DNA of 64,000 bases from Myxococcaceae bacterium JPH2 (GTDB lineage: Bacteria > Myxococcota > Myxococcia > Myxococcales > Myxococcaceae). Positions 55,753 through 64,000 of this stretch are shown one piece after another (the first letter of the stretch is position 1; the number at the start of each line of letters is the position of its first letter). The notes below the pieces were generated by a model. That model saw only the letters and a program-made list of their open reading frames with translations, had not been told where the DNA came from and made no database searches. Made by a program: the position numbers and the translations under genes. The DNA lies in the NCBI GenBank assembly GCA_016458225.1, contig JAEMGR010000030.1:1-64000 (forward strand). Reading direction: 5' to 3'.

Positions 55753-56730
55753 ATGAGGCGTTGTCTCGGATTCTGTGTGGTGGGGATGCTGGTGGCGCTG
55801 GGGGGCGGCGCGGCCTGTGGTGATGGCACTGAGGTTCCCGCGAACAACGCGGTGGTCGTCCCGCGCATCGAGCAGGCGGGGGCGCCCGAGGCGCTCATCG
55901 TCACGGCGGGCGATTCCAAGGTGGCGCTGACATGGAATGCGCCCGCGAGCGAGGGCGGTGGCCACATCGTGGGCTACACAGTCTGGGTCTTCGAGGAGGG
56001 CAAGGCCGCGCGGAGCATCGCGGTGCCCGGCCGTGGCACCAGCGCCGAGGTGACCGGACTGGTCAACGGCAAGCCGTACTCCTTCTGCGTGGCCGCCACC
56101 AACTCACTGGGAGATGGCCCGCAGTCCCCGCGCTCGGCGGCGGTTCGTCCGCGGGTCGTCCCCAACGCGCCTCGGGACATCACGAATGTGTCCACCGACC
56201 GAAAGGTCGTCCTCTCCTGGCTGCCGCCTGAGCCCAATGGCATGCCCATCGTTTCGTACACGGTGACGGTCATCGACCGAGGCACGGAGACGGACGTCGC
56301 GACCCAGACGGTGACCGAGACGACCGCCACGTTCACCGGGCTCACCAACGGCGTCGAGTACATCGCCCGGGTGGTGGCGAACAACGAAGTGGTGGGCGGG
56401 ACGCCCTTGCGCAGCGGCATCTTCCACACCAGCACCATCCCGTCGATCGCCATCGTGAAGAAGATTGAGTTTCTCCATGATGACGGGAAGCCGGCGCGGA
56501 TCCGCCTGGAGTTCGAGGTCGAGGACACGGGCGGCGGCGACCAGCTCGGCTTCGGGATCTACTCCTATTTTCGAGGCACGGAGATTGGCTACACCGGGAC
56601 GGGCAACCACTACCTCGAGCAGCCCGTGTACGCGAACCTCTCAGGCACCTATCGCTTCGTCGTGAATGCCTTCAACGAGGCGGGCCAAGGGCCGACCGCG
56701 GCCGCCGTCGAGATCACTCCGTATCCGTAG
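55753..56730 (+). CDS. Lipoprotein with two fibronectin type III domains
   Basis: A 325-residue lipoprotein (signal ends GGGAAC). FN3 domain 1 (~45-130): EALIVTAGDSKVALTWNAPASEGGGHIVGYTVWV...VNGKPYSFCVAATNSLGDGP. FN3 domain 2 (~135-220): NAPRDITNVSTDRKVVLSWLPPEPNGMPIVSYTVTV...VEYIARVVANNEV. The remaining ~100 residues form a beta domain (RIRLEFEVEDTGGGDQLGFGIYSYF). Likely surface-exposed binding protein. Its 3' end overlaps the convergent CNNM gene by 17 nt. Confidence 0.88.
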   Translation: MRRCLGFCVVGMLVALGGGAACGDGTEVPANNAVVVPRIEQAGAPEALIVTAGDSKVALTWNAPASEGGGHIVGYTVWVFEEGKAARSIAVPGRGTSAEVTGLVNGKPYSFCVAATNSLGDGPQSPRSAAVRPRVVPNAPRDITNVSTDRKVVLSWLPPEPNGMPIVSYTVTVIDRGTETDVATQTVTETTATFTGLTNGVEYIARVVANNEVVGGTPLRSGIFHTSTIPSIAIVKKIEFLHDDGKPARIRLEFEVEDTGGGDQLGFGIYSYFRGTEIGYTGTGNHYLEQPVYANLSGTYRFVVNAFNEAGQGPTAAAVEITPYP

Positions 56731-58006
56731 GCGGCTCGGGGGATGGATGCAGGTGGATGCGCACCGTGCGGACCCGGCGCGGTGTGGCGTCCACCACCTC
56801 CAGCTCCAGGCCGTCCTTCAGGCGCAGCCGCGTGCCGGGCTCCGGGATGGCTCCGCCCGACAGCGCGATGGTGAGGCCGGCCACGGTCGCGTAGTCGTCG
56901 CCTTCCTCCAGCTCCACGCCCAGCTCGCGCTTCACCTGCCTCAGCGGCGCCTCGCCCAGGACGAGCGCCTCGTGCGGGCCCTCTCGGCGGATCTTCTCCA
57001 CGGGCGTCTCGGACTCGCTGAGGATGTCGCCCACCAGCTCCTCCAGCAGGTCCTCCACCGTCACGAGCCCCACCACCGCGCCGCGCTCGTCCACCACCAC
57101 GGCGAGCTGCATGTGCCGGCGCTGGAACTCCTTCAGCGCTGGGATGGGCCGCATCGTGTCCACGAGGAAGAAGGGCGGGCGCATCACGTCCTCCAGGACG
57201 ATGAGGTCGCCCTCCCACGCGATGCCGAGCAAGTCCTTGGCGATGACGTAGCCCACCACGTTGTCGAGCGTGTCCTCGTACACGGGCAGGCGCGAGTGGC
57301 CTCGCTCCAAGAGCACGCGGCGGATCTCCTCGGGCCGCGCATGGCGCCGCAGCGCGACGATGCGCTCGCGTGACACCATGACGTCGCGGAGCATCAGGTC
57401 GCCCAGCTCGAACGCGCGCGTGGCGATTTCTCCCACGCGGGGATCCACCGCGCCCTGCTTCGCCGCTTCCTCCACCAACTGCTGCAGCTCGTCCGGCGAC
57501 AGGCGGGACTCGGTGAAGTTCGTGCGGTCTCCGAACAGGCGCAGCACCACGTTGGAGCTGGCGGTGAGGAACCACACGAAGGGCCGCATCAGCCACGCGA
57601 GCCCATTCAACGGCCGGCCGATGAGCAGCGCGTAGCGCTCCGCGGTCCTGAGCGCGAGCGACTTGGGCACCAGCTCGCCCAGCACCAGGGACAGATAGGA
57701 GACGAAGGCCACCACCCCCGCGAAGGCGACCTGCTGCGCGCGGGCCTCGGACAAGAGCCCCCAGCCCGAGAGCAGGTCCCCCAGTCGCCGGGCGATGCTC
57801 GCGCCGCCGAAGGCCGCCGCGGTGGCGCCAATGACGGTGATGCCAATCTGCACCGTGGCGAGGAAGCGCTCGGGGTCGTCGCGCAGCGCGGACACTGACT
57901 TCGCCGAGCGACTGCCCTCCTCGAGCAGCTCCCTCAGGCGCGTCTTGCGCACGGACAGGATGGCCAGCTCGGCGCCCGCGAAGACGCCGTTGGCCAGCAC
58001 GAGCAC
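56714..58006 (-). CDS. CNNM/CorC-type (hemolysin C family) membrane protein with CBS domains
   Basis: A ~430-residue protein: DUF21 transmembrane domain (~1-190, LANGVFAGAELAILSVRKTRL, FLATVQIGITVIGATAAAFGG), two CBS domains (~205-330, MVSRERIVALRRHARPEEIRRVLLERGHSRLPVYEDTLDNVVGYVIAKDLL) and a CorC_HlyC domain (~345-425). Such proteins export or regulate Mg/Co ions. Coordinates use the first usual start codon in frame (GTG 58006), but that cuts into the first helix. In frame upstream, GSELVIILV completes the typical N-terminus, and GGAGG (58043-58039) lies 5 nt before an ATC codon at 58033. A stop lies further up. An ATC start is therefore possible. Confidence 0.9.
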   Translation of the reverse strand: MLVLANGVFAGAELAILSVRKTRLRELLEEGSRSAKSVSALRDDPERFLATVQIGITVIGATAAAFGGASIARRLGDLLSGWGLLSEARAQQVAFAGVVAFVSYLSLVLGELVPKSLALRTAERYALLIGRPLNGLAWLMRPFVWFLTASSNVVLRLFGDRTNFTESRLSPDELQQLVEEAAKQGAVDPRVGEIATRAFELGDLMLRDVMVSRERIVALRRHARPEEIRRVLLERGHSRLPVYEDTLDNVVGYVIAKDLLGIAWEGDLIVLEDVMRPPFFLVDTMRPIPALKEFQRRHMQLAVVVDERGAVVGLVTVEDLLEELVGDILSESETPVEKIRREGPHEALVLGEAPLRQVKRELGVELEEGDDYATVAGLTIALSGGAIPEPGTRLRLKDGLELEVVDATPRRVRTVRIHLHPSPEPPTDTE

Positions 58007-58057
58007 CAGGATGATGACGAGCTCCGAGCCGATGGCGGCCTCCGTGCCGGGCGCGCA

Positions 58058-58423
58058 CTAGGCGCCGAGCGACTCCAGCAGGAGCGCCAGTTGGTCTCGG
58101 CTCGCTCCCTTGGGCAGGTAGTAGCGAGGACCGGACAACAGGTCGGCGCCCACGTCCTGCGCGGAGGCCGCGGTGAGGAACACGATGCGCGGCTGCGAGT
58201 CCGGCGGAAGCTGCGCCACCACCTCCTGGCCGCTCACCCCCGGCATGTTCAAGTCGAGCAGCATCACGCCGTAGCGGTCGCCGCGTCGCAGCGAGTCGAG
58301 CGCCTCCTGCCCGTTCTCGGCCTCGGTGGTCTCGTAGCCCAGCTCCTCCAGGCTCAGCCGGAGGAACTCCCTCCAGTCGGCGTCGTCATCCACGACGAGG
58401 ACCCTTCGCGCTTCATCTCCCAC
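58058..58423 (-). CDS. Single-domain response regulator
   Basis: A 121-residue receiver domain with no output domain. The GTG at 58423 is preferred over a TTG at 58462 since it starts the conserved RRVLVVDDDADWREFLRLSLEELGYE. The acidic pair VDDDAD, phospho-acceptor Asp in VMLLDLNMPGVSG, Thr in VFLTAA and Lys in YLPKGAS are present. It may pass phosphate in a relay or act on a partner protein. It precedes the CNNM gene on the same strand (52 nt), but a functional link is unlikely. Confidence 0.88.
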   Translation of the reverse strand: MGDEARRVLVVDDDADWREFLRLSLEELGYETTEAENGQEALDSLRRGDRYGVMLLDLNMPGVSGQEVVAQLPPDSQPRIVFLTAASAQDVGADLLSGPRYYLPKGASRDQLALLLESLGA

Positions 58424-58522
58424 GGCGAGTCGACCCAAGCAGCCTCCCTGACAGGGGGACAACGCCCCTGGGGGAGGGTGGCATTCGCGACAAGTGGCGC
58501 GCGCATGCCGCTCGCGGGGCGG

Positions 58523-59374
58523 TCAGGCGGCCGGGCGGTGCCCCCGCGCTCCGCCCAGCTGCCCCATCAGGTACTGGAGCGCGGGAATCACGTTGTGGGC
58601 CGCCGTGCGAGGCTGCGAGGGCCGCGTCGTCCGGCACCACGTGGGCGTGCCCTGCAGTCGCCCCGCGGCGTGCGCGAACAGACGGAAGCGGCCCAGGTCG
58701 GTGGAGCTGCCCGCGTTGTACACCTTCAGCGCGCGGCCTCCGGGGCTGCCCAGGTCTCGCTCGCGGGGAACATGGCGATGGCCGTGCAGCACCAGGTCGC
58801 AGCGCCCGGCCACTCGCTTCACGAGCTCCGCGCCCAGCGCCAGCTCGGCCGCATGCGGCCAGCCCATCCGCGTGGCCAGTCGCTCCGGGAAGCTCTCCTC
58901 CGGGAGCGGCAGCACGTGGTGGTGCAGGAGCACAGCGGCGAGGGCGTCGCGGGGCGCCTCGGACAGCGCGGCGTCCACCTGGTCCACCACCGCGCGGCTC
59001 AGCTCGCCGTGGCTGTTGAAAAAGTTGCGGTTGTGTTCCCCGGTGGAGTCCACGCACACGAGGAAGAGGCCCTCCCGCTCGACGGTGCGAACCTTGTGTC
59101 CGTCCATCCATCCTCGGCCCACGTCGTCGCCCGGACGGTCGTGGTTGCCCGGGATGAAGGTGAGCCGTCCTGAGTCGAGCAGCGGCGCGAAGTGGTGCCG
59201 GAAGCGGTGGAACTCCGAGCGCGCGCCCTGGTGCGTCAAGTCGCCGGTCACCACGACGTGGTCCACGTTCCGCTTGAGCAGCGCTTCCACCAGGGAGGCC
59301 GCCGCGGCGTCGCTCGCGGGGCTCAGGTCCAGATGAAGATCCGACAGGTGTGCCAGCGTTCGGGGGGGCGGCAT
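58523..59374 (-). CDS. Calcineurin-like metallophosphoesterase
   Basis: About 283 residues. All five metal motifs are present: D-x-H (SDLHLD), GDLTHQG, GNHD, HHHV and GHRH, with the two-metal site of calcineurin-like phosphoesterases. The start is uncertain: ATG 59374 lies just before the conserved TLAHLSDLHL but lacks a ribosome-binding site; the frame is open to TTG 59434. The C-terminal ~50 residues are Arg-rich and unlike the family. Substrate not predictable (cyclic nucleotide or other phosphoesters). Confidence 0.85.
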   Translation of the reverse strand: MPPPRTLAHLSDLHLDLSPASDAAAASLVEALLKRNVDHVVVTGDLTHQGARSEFHRFRHHFAPLLDSGRLTFIPGNHDRPGDDVGRGWMDGHKVRTVEREGLFLVCVDSTGEHNRNFFNSHGELSRAVVDQVDAALSEAPRDALAAVLLHHHVLPLPEESFPERLATRMGWPHAAELALGAELVKRVAGRCDLVLHGHRHVPRERDLGSPGGRALKVYNAGSSTDLGRFRLFAHAAGRLQGTPTWCRTTRPSQPRTAAHNVIPALQYLMGQLGGARGHRPAA

Positions 59375-59453
59375 GGGGAGGAGATAGTCATCGTCCCGAG
59401 GCACCGTAAGGGCTGCCGTGTGAATGCGTGGCAAGCGCTGCGCAACGCCTCGG

Positions 59454-60665
59454 TCACCCGATGAAATCGCCGGCGAGCACGGCCTCGTTCGCGGGCGTGG
59501 GACGGCGCTCGAGCCCCGGCGCGGGCGCCGGCAGGAGCCGCGTGCCCGGGCCCACGCGCAGCTTCGTGCCGCGCCAGTTCACCGTGCGGCAGAACAGGCC
59601 GTGGCACCATGCGGCAAAGAGCAGCGCGTCCTTCACCAGCACCGCGCCCGCCGCGCTCAAAGGCACCGGCCCGGGGCGCAGCGCCCGCAGGGCGGCCAGG
59701 TCCACCAGCACCTTGCCGGCCACCACCAGCGCGGCGGCGGCGGCCGTGAACCGCGAGGGCGCCAGCAGCGCGCCCAACAGGGCCCAGGGCGCGGGGTTGA
59801 GCAGCGATTGGGCCAGGTACGTGCCCAGCGACACCGCCGTGCGGTGAATGACACTCCAGCGCAGGTAGCGCTGGAAGAAGGCGTCCACGCTCTTTCGCAG
59901 CGACACGTTGAAGACCGGCGCGCGCGCCACCACCACGCGCCGGCCCAGCTTGCGCGTCACCCACAGGCCGATGACGAAGTCCTCGGCGAGCACGTCCTTC
60001 ACGGAGAAGAAGCCACCGAGCGCCTCCACGTCCTCGCGCCGCAGGGCCATGGACTTGCCCACCACGATGTCCTGCCCCGCGAAGCGCTTGGCGGCGATCA
60101 TCCCCGCGGCCGCGCTCGACGTCAGGTACAGGTTGTCCAAGAGCGAGCCGAAGGTCTCCTCGCCCAGCCCCGCGACGGGATGTGTCACGCAGCCCACCGT
60201 CGGGTCCTCGAAGGCCGCGGCAATCTCATCCAGGTAGCCGGGGGCCACGCGCGTGTTGCTGTCGCTGATGACCCAAAGGTCATGGCGCGCGGCGGCGGCC
60301 AGCGTGACCAGCTGGTTCACCTTCGGGTTGAGGCCGGGCTCGCCCACCTGCTGCACCCGCCGGAAGCGGTGCGGCCAGCGCGCCACCGCCTCGCCGGCCA
60401 CGTCCCAGGCCGGGTCCCTCACGTCCTTCACGCCGAGGATGACTTCGTAGTTGGGATAGTCGAGCGCGGCGAACTGGGCGAGGTTCGCCTCCAGGTCGTC
60501 ATCCACGCCACACAAGGGCTTGAGGATGGAGATGCCGGGGCGCGCGGAGCTCGCGGGGCGGGCAGGGGGCTCGCGGCGATGCCGCAGCACGAGCGCGTAC
60601 TGGATGACCAGGGCCGTGAGGCCGACACAGGCGGCTGCCAGGAGAAGGCTGGAGGCGAGGATCAT
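59454..60665 (-). CDS. GT21-type glycosyltransferase (ceramide glucosyltransferase/HpnI-like)
   Basis: A 403-residue membrane glycosyltransferase. N-terminal helix (~3-25), then a GT-A domain (~45-290) with D1 block ISILKPLCGVDDDLE, D2 ISDSN, D3 LAEDF and the Q-x-x-RW motif QRYLRW, exactly the set that marks ceramide glucosyltransferase-like enzymes. Three to four further helices follow. In bacteria these add sugars to sphingolipids or make hopanoid side chains (HpnI). Myxobacteria make ceramides, so glucosylceramide synthesis is plausible. No hpn genes flank it. The lone gene has the pho operon behind it on the same strand. Confidence 0.82.
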   Translation of the reverse strand: MILASSLLLAAACVGLTALVIQYALVLRHRREPPARPASSARPGISILKPLCGVDDDLEANLAQFAALDYPNYEVILGVKDVRDPAWDVAGEAVARWPHRFRRVQQVGEPGLNPKVNQLVTLAAAARHDLWVISDSNTRVAPGYLDEIAAAFEDPTVGCVTHPVAGLGEETFGSLLDNLYLTSSAAAGMIAAKRFAGQDIVVGKSMALRREDVEALGGFFSVKDVLAEDFVIGLWVTRKLGRRVVVARAPVFNVSLRKSVDAFFQRYLRWSVIHRTAVSLGTYLAQSLLNPAPWALLGALLAPSRFTAAAAALVVAGKVLVDLAALRALRPGPVPLSAAGAVLVKDALLFAAWCHGLFCRTVNWRGTKLRVGPGTRLLPAPAPGLERRPTPANEAVLAGDFIG

Positions 60666-60746
60666 GCCTCCAGGCTAGAGACTCTCCAAGGCGGTCCCGC
60701 GAAGCGGGGACGGCGGAGCGGGCAACTCGGCGTGACAGCCGCGTGA

Positions 60747-60761
60747 AGCCCGCGCCGGGCT
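60747..60761 (-). terminator. Short hairpin at the end of phoU
   Basis: AGCCCG (60747-60752), loop CGC, CGGGCT (60756-60761) on the plus strand, overlapping the phoU stop codon (60760-60762) in part. A second weaker stem lies ~30-50 nt further downstream. Probably ends the pst-phoU transcript; no T run. Confidence 0.35.
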
Positions 60762-61446
60762 ACTCGGTGAGGTTGCGGCTGCGCGGGTGGCGCACGTCCT
60801 TGCCCCGCACCATGTAGATGACCATCTCGGCCACGTTCATCGCGTGGTCGCCAATGCGCTCCAGGTGCTTGGCGATGAACATCAGCGCCGTGGCGCGGCG
60901 GATGTTCTTCGAGTCCTCCATCATGTACGCGAGGAGCTCGTTGAAGATCTTGAGGAACAGGGCATCCAACAGGTCATCGCCCTTGAGGACGTCCTCGGCC
61001 TTGTCCGCGTCCCCGGACACGAAGGCATCCAGCGCCTTCTTCACCTGCTGCTGGGCCAGGTCCGCCAGCCGGGGGATGTCCACGTAGGGCGCCAGCGGCG
61101 GGACCATGTTGAGGTCCATGGCGCGCTCGGCCAGGTTCACCGCCAGGTCGCCAATGCGCTCCAGGTCGGTGACGATCTTCAGCGCGGTGGTGATGAGGCG
61201 CAGGTCGCTGGCCGCGGGCTGCCGCAGCGCGAGGATGCGCCGGCACAGGTCGTCAATCTCCACCTCGAGGCGGTTCACCTCGCGGTCGGCGCTGACGACC
61301 TTCTCGGCCAGGGGGGAGTCGCGCTCGGTGAGGGCGCGCACGCTGTTGGCGATGAGGGCCTCCACCTTGGCCCCCATGGCGAGCAGCTTCTCGCGAAGGT
61401 CTCGCAGGTCCTGCTCGAACGCCTTGTCGGTATGGGTCGCCGGCAT
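60760..61446 (-). CDS. phoU: Phosphate signalling protein PhoU
   Basis: A 228-residue PhoU: two three-helix repeats, each with the acidic metal motif E-R-I-G-D (LKIVTDLERIGDLAVNLAERAM, ~90-110; LMFIAKHLERIGDHAMNVAEMV, ~195-215). It damps phosphate uptake and PhoR signalling when phosphate is plentiful. Start ATG 61446 with AGGAAG upstream; the frame is open further but lies in pstB. Gap to pstB is 14 nt. Confidence 0.95.
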   Translation of the reverse strand: MPATHTDKAFEQDLRDLREKLLAMGAKVEALIANSVRALTERDSPLAEKVVSADREVNRLEVEIDDLCRRILALRQPAASDLRLITTALKIVTDLERIGDLAVNLAERAMDLNMVPPLAPYVDIPRLADLAQQQVKKALDAFVSGDADKAEDVLKGDDLLDALFLKIFNELLAYMMEDSKNIRRATALMFIAKHLERIGDHAMNVAEMVIYMVRGKDVRHPRSRNLTE

Positions 61447-61460
61447 GATGTGGTGTCTTC

Positions 61461-62237
61461 CTACCCGAACTTCCCGGTGACGTAGTCCTCGGTGCGCTTC
61501 TCGCGCGGGTTCGTGAAGATCTGCTCCGTGGGGCCGCACTCCACCAGCTCTCCCATGTAGAAGAAAGCGGTGCGGTCGCTCACCCGCGCGGCCTGCTGCA
61601 TGTTGTGGGTGACGATGGCGATGGTGTACGTCGACTTCAGCTCGTGGATGAGTTCTTCGATCTTCGCCGTCGCGATGGGATCCAACGCGCTGGCGGGCTC
61701 GTCCATCAGCAGCACCTCGGGCTCCACGGCCATCGCGCGGGCGATGCACAGGCGCTGCTGCTGGCCACCGGAGAGGCCCAGGGCGCTCTCGTCGAGCCGG
61801 TCCTTCACCTCGTCCCACAGGGCCGCGCCGCGCAGGGACTTCTCCACGCGCGCGCTCAGGGCCGCCTTGTCCTTGAGGCCGCCCACGCGCAGGCCGTAGG
61901 CGACGTTCTCGAAGATGGACTTGGGGAAGGGGTTGGACTTCTGGAAGACCATGCCCACGCGGCGGCGCAGGTCCACCACGTCCAGGGCGCGGTCATGGAT
62001 GCTGGTGCCATCCAGGAGGATGGTGCCGGTGTGGTGCGTGCCCGGGATGAGGTCGTTCATCCGGTTGAGCGAGCGCAGGAAGGTGGACTTGCCGCAGCCG
62101 GACGGGCCGATGAGCGCCGTCACCTGATGCTCGGGGATGGCCAGCGAGATGGTGCGGATGGCCACCTTGCTGCCATAGCGGAGGGTGAGCTCCCGCGCCT
62201 CCATCTTGTTGCGCGGGGAAGGGGACTGGAGGGGCAT
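61461..62237 (-). CDS. pstB: Phosphate ABC transporter ATPase PstB
   Basis: A 258-residue ABC ATPase of the Pst system, powering high-affinity phosphate uptake with PstA and PstC. Walker [10 protein letters not shown] (~43-51), Q loop [13 protein letters not shown], signature [14 protein letters not shown], Walker [15 protein letters not shown]-loop [13 protein letters not shown] and the PstB-type TEQIFTNP end. Start ATG 62237; no ribosome-binding site, so initiation may depend on the 15-nt spacing from pstA. Confidence 0.97.
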   Translation of the reverse strand: MPLQSPSPRNKMEARELTLRYGSKVAIRTISLAIPEHQVTALIGPSGCGKSTFLRSLNRMNDLIPGTHHTGTILLDGTSIHDRALDVVDLRRRVGMVFQKSNPFPKSIFENVAYGLRVGGLKDKAALSARVEKSLRGAALWDEVKDRLDESALGLSGGQQQRLCIARAMAVEPEVLLMDEPASALDPIATAKIEELIHELKSTYTIAIVTHNMQQAARVSDRTAFFYMGELVECGPTEQIFTNPREKRTEDYVTGKFG

Positions 62238-62252
62238 GGTGGGCGTGTACCG

Positions 62253-63167
62253 TCAGTGTCCGGCGGAGGCGGCCTTGCGGCGCGTGCGCGACCGGATGAT
62301 GACCGCGACGAGGTTGAGGGCGAAGGTGAGCATCAGCAGCACCAGCACGGTGGCGTAGAGCAGCGGCCGCGTGGCCTCCACGTCCGGTGACTGCGTGGCC
62401 AGCACGTACGTGTGGTAGCCCAGGTGCATGAACTGCGAGTTCAGGTGCGTGGGCAGGTCCGGCAGGAAGTAGGCCGCGCCCGTGAAGAGGATGGGGGCCA
62501 CCTCGCCCGCGCCGCGGGAGATGGCCAGCACCGCGCCCGTGAGGATGCCCGGCAAGGCTCCCGGCAGCACCACGCGCACGAGCGTCTGGGATTGCGTGGC
62601 GCCCAGCGCGAGGCTCGCCGTGCGGTGATCCAACGGAACGGCGCGCAGCGCCTCCTCGGTGGAGACGATGACGACGGGCAAGGTCAGCACCGCCAGGGTG
62701 AGCGCGGCCCAGAGGATGCCGGGCTGCGCCCAGTGCATCTCCTCGTAGCCGAGCGCGCGGTCCAGGCCCTTGCCGACGAAGAGGATGAAGAAGCCCAGGC
62801 CGAACAGGCCGAAGACGACGGAGGGCACGCCCGCCAGATTGGCCACGGCCACGCGCACCCAGCGCGCCATGCGCGAGTTGGGCGGCGCGTACTCGTGCAG
62901 ATAGAGCGCGGTGAGCACGCCCACCGGCATCACCGCCAGCGTCATGAGGAGCGTGAGCGCCGCGGTGCCGAAGATGGCGGGGAAGATGCCGCCGCCCATC
63001 ATGCCGTCGCTGGGGGGCTGGGTGAGGAAGGCCCAGGTGACGTTCGCCGCGCCCCCGCGGAAGACGTCCAGGAGGATGAGCGCCAGCACGGCCACGATGA
63101 CGAACGCGGCCAGCCCGGTGAGCGACGTGAGCGCCAGGCCCACCGCCTTGCGCGTGGTGTGCTTCAT
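62253..63167 (-). CDS. pstA: Phosphate ABC transporter permease PstA
   Basis: A 304-residue permease with six membrane helices (first ~10-35) and the ABC-permease EAA-like loop ALRAVPLDHRTASLALGATQSQTLVRVVLPGALPGILTGAVL before the last helices. The start overlaps the pstC stop by 4 nt (ATGA), so the pair are translationally coupled. Forms the channel with PstC. Confidence 0.96.
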   Translation of the reverse strand: MKHTTRKAVGLALTSLTGLAAFVIVAVLALILLDVFRGGAANVTWAFLTQPPSDGMMGGGIFPAIFGTAALTLLMTLAVMPVGVLTALYLHEYAPPNSRMARWVRVAVANLAGVPSVVFGLFGLGFFILFVGKGLDRALGYEEMHWAQPGILWAALTLAVLTLPVVIVSTEEALRAVPLDHRTASLALGATQSQTLVRVVLPGALPGILTGAVLAISRGAGEVAPILFTGAAYFLPDLPTHLNSQFMHLGYHTYVLATQSPDVEATRPLLYATVLVLLMLTFALNLVAVIIRSRTRRKAASAGH

Positions 63168-64000
63168 CCCGCGCCTCCCGTCAGTCGCTTCATGACCTTG
63201 CGGGTCCAGGACGTGGCGAACATGTTGAGCACGAAGGTGAAGGCGAAGAGCTCCACCCCGATGAAGAAGAGCAGCGAGTAGTGCGGGCTGCCCACCACCA
63301 CCTCGCCCATCTCCGCGGCGATGGTGGCGCTGAGCGAGCGCACCGAGTCTCCCAGCCGCGCCGACACGATGGCGGCGTTGCCGGAGGCCATGAGGACAAT
63401 CATCGTCTCACCGATGGCGCGCCCGAAGCCCAGCACGCACGCGGCGAGGATGCCGGGCGCCGCCGCGGGCAGGACGACCTTCCACGCCGTCTCCCAGGGC
63501 GTGGCGCCCAGCGCGAGCGAGGCCTCGCGGTAGCTGCGTGGCACGGCGGTGAGCGCGTCCTCGGACACGGTGAAGATGACCGGGACGATGGCCAGCGCCA
63601 GGCCCAGGCCCGCCAGCACCGCGTTGAGCCGCGACTCCAGGCCGAAGAAGTCCTGGACGAAGCTGGCCATCACCATCAGCGCGAAGAAGCCGAGCACCAC
63701 CGAGGGGATTCCGGCGAGCAGCTCGATGGTGGGCTTGAGCACCTCGCGCAGCCGGCGCGGGGCGAACTCCGCCGCGAACAGGGCGCCGAAGACGCCCAGC
63801 GGCACGGCGACGAACATGGAGACGAGGGTCGTCTTCAGCGTCCCGATGAACAGCGGAATCATGCTGACCTTCGGGACGCTGGACACGGGCTGCCACACGA
63901 ACGTGGCCGGACGTCCGGGCCGCGTCACCTGGGGCAGGAACATCTTGGAGAGGCTGGCCTCCTGACGGGCATGCGGATCCGTGAAGAGCCCCATCGCCTC
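63164..64000 (-). CDS. pstC: Phosphate ABC transporter permease PstC, C-terminal part (truncated by window edge)
   Basis: The C-terminal ~279 residues of PstC. The reading frame continues past the right edge (an in-frame ATG at 63994 is internal to the protein, in its periplasmic loop region GLFTDPHARQEASLSKMFL). Five membrane helices follow, with the permease loop ALTAVPRSYREASLALGATPWETAWKVVLPAAAPGILAACVLG. The missing part should be the first helix. The phosphate-binding gene pstS is expected outside the window. Confidence 0.93.
   Translation of the reverse strand, partial: EAMGLFTDPHARQEASLSKMFLPQVTRPGRPATFVWQPVSSVPKVSMIPLFIGTLKTTLVSMFVAVPLGVFGALFAAEFAPRRLREVLKPTIELLAGIPSVVLGFFALMVMASFVQDFFGLESRLNAVLAGLGLALAIVPVIFTVSEDALTAVPRSYREASLALGATPWETAWKVVLPAAAPGILAACVLGFGRAIGETMIVLMASGNAAIVSARLGDSVRSLSATIAAEMGEVVVGSPHYSLLFFIGVELFAFTFVLNMFATSWTRKVMKRLTGGAG

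Noticed and set aside
63164-63994. Complete PstC starting at the in-frame ATG 63994
   Set aside because: This start would remove the first membrane helix of PstC; the frame stays open to the window edge, so the gene is truncated rather than short.

Overview
The window is very GC-rich, with strong G/C at third codon positions. It carries several myxobacterial signatures: an AgmC-like giant adhesin with a MYXO-CTERM tail, a fulvocin C-related bacteriocin precursor, an NRPS assembly line, and many lipoproteins. I read it as chromosomal DNA of a member of the Myxococcaceae (Myxococcus, Corallococcus or Pyxidicoccus type). No insertion sequences, CRISPR arrays or replication origins were seen.

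Layout. 1-3674 (minus): amino-terminal part of a multimodular NRPS (C-A-T-C...), cut by the left edge. 4012-26529 (minus): a type VI secretion locus in transcription order vgrG, tssJ, tssK, tssL, tssM, tagF, tssA, tssB, tssC, hcp, tssE, tssF, tssG, clpV. It is followed by three co-directional accessory genes: an Ala/Pro-tailed lipoprotein, a 2OG-Fe(II) oxygenase and an AHSA1/SRPBCC protein. Overlapping stops and starts suggest one long transcription unit, with hairpins before tssJ and before hcp. 26784-34655 (plus): an OmpA/TSP3 outer-membrane protein and a 2005-residue Ig-repeat adhesin.

34757-40200: a tRNA-Arg(CCG) with a strong hairpin behind it, then an accessory segment. That segment holds a three-helix membrane protein, a YopT-type (C58) cysteine protease candidate, a LysR regulator divergent from an NTF2-like lipoprotein, and a pair of unnamed genes, one with a beta-solenoid look.

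40296-56730: metabolic, regulatory and envelope genes. These are a mercaptopyruvate sulfurtransferase, a NarL-type two-component pair divergent from a membrane beta-lactamase-fold protein, a lipoprotein with two retropepsin-type DTG motifs, and small Cys-rich secreted proteins. An aromatic flavin hydroxylase is divergent from its TetR regulator across a perfect 30-bp palindrome. A membrane-anchored haloalkane-dehalogenase-like hydrolase is divergent from an AraC regulator. A CHRD protein, the fulvocin-like precursor and a fibronectin-III lipoprotein follow.

56714-64000 (minus): a CNNM/CorC transporter-like protein with an apparently unusual start codon, a single-domain response regulator, a metallophosphoesterase, a GT21 glycosyltransferase, and the phosphate operon pstC-pstA-pstB-phoU, with pstC cut by the right edge.

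Together the genes suggest a predatory, antibiotic-producing soil bacterium with contact-dependent (T6SS, possible C58 effector) and secreted (NRPS product, fulvocin-like peptide) weapons. All functions are inferred from sequence; no searches were run.
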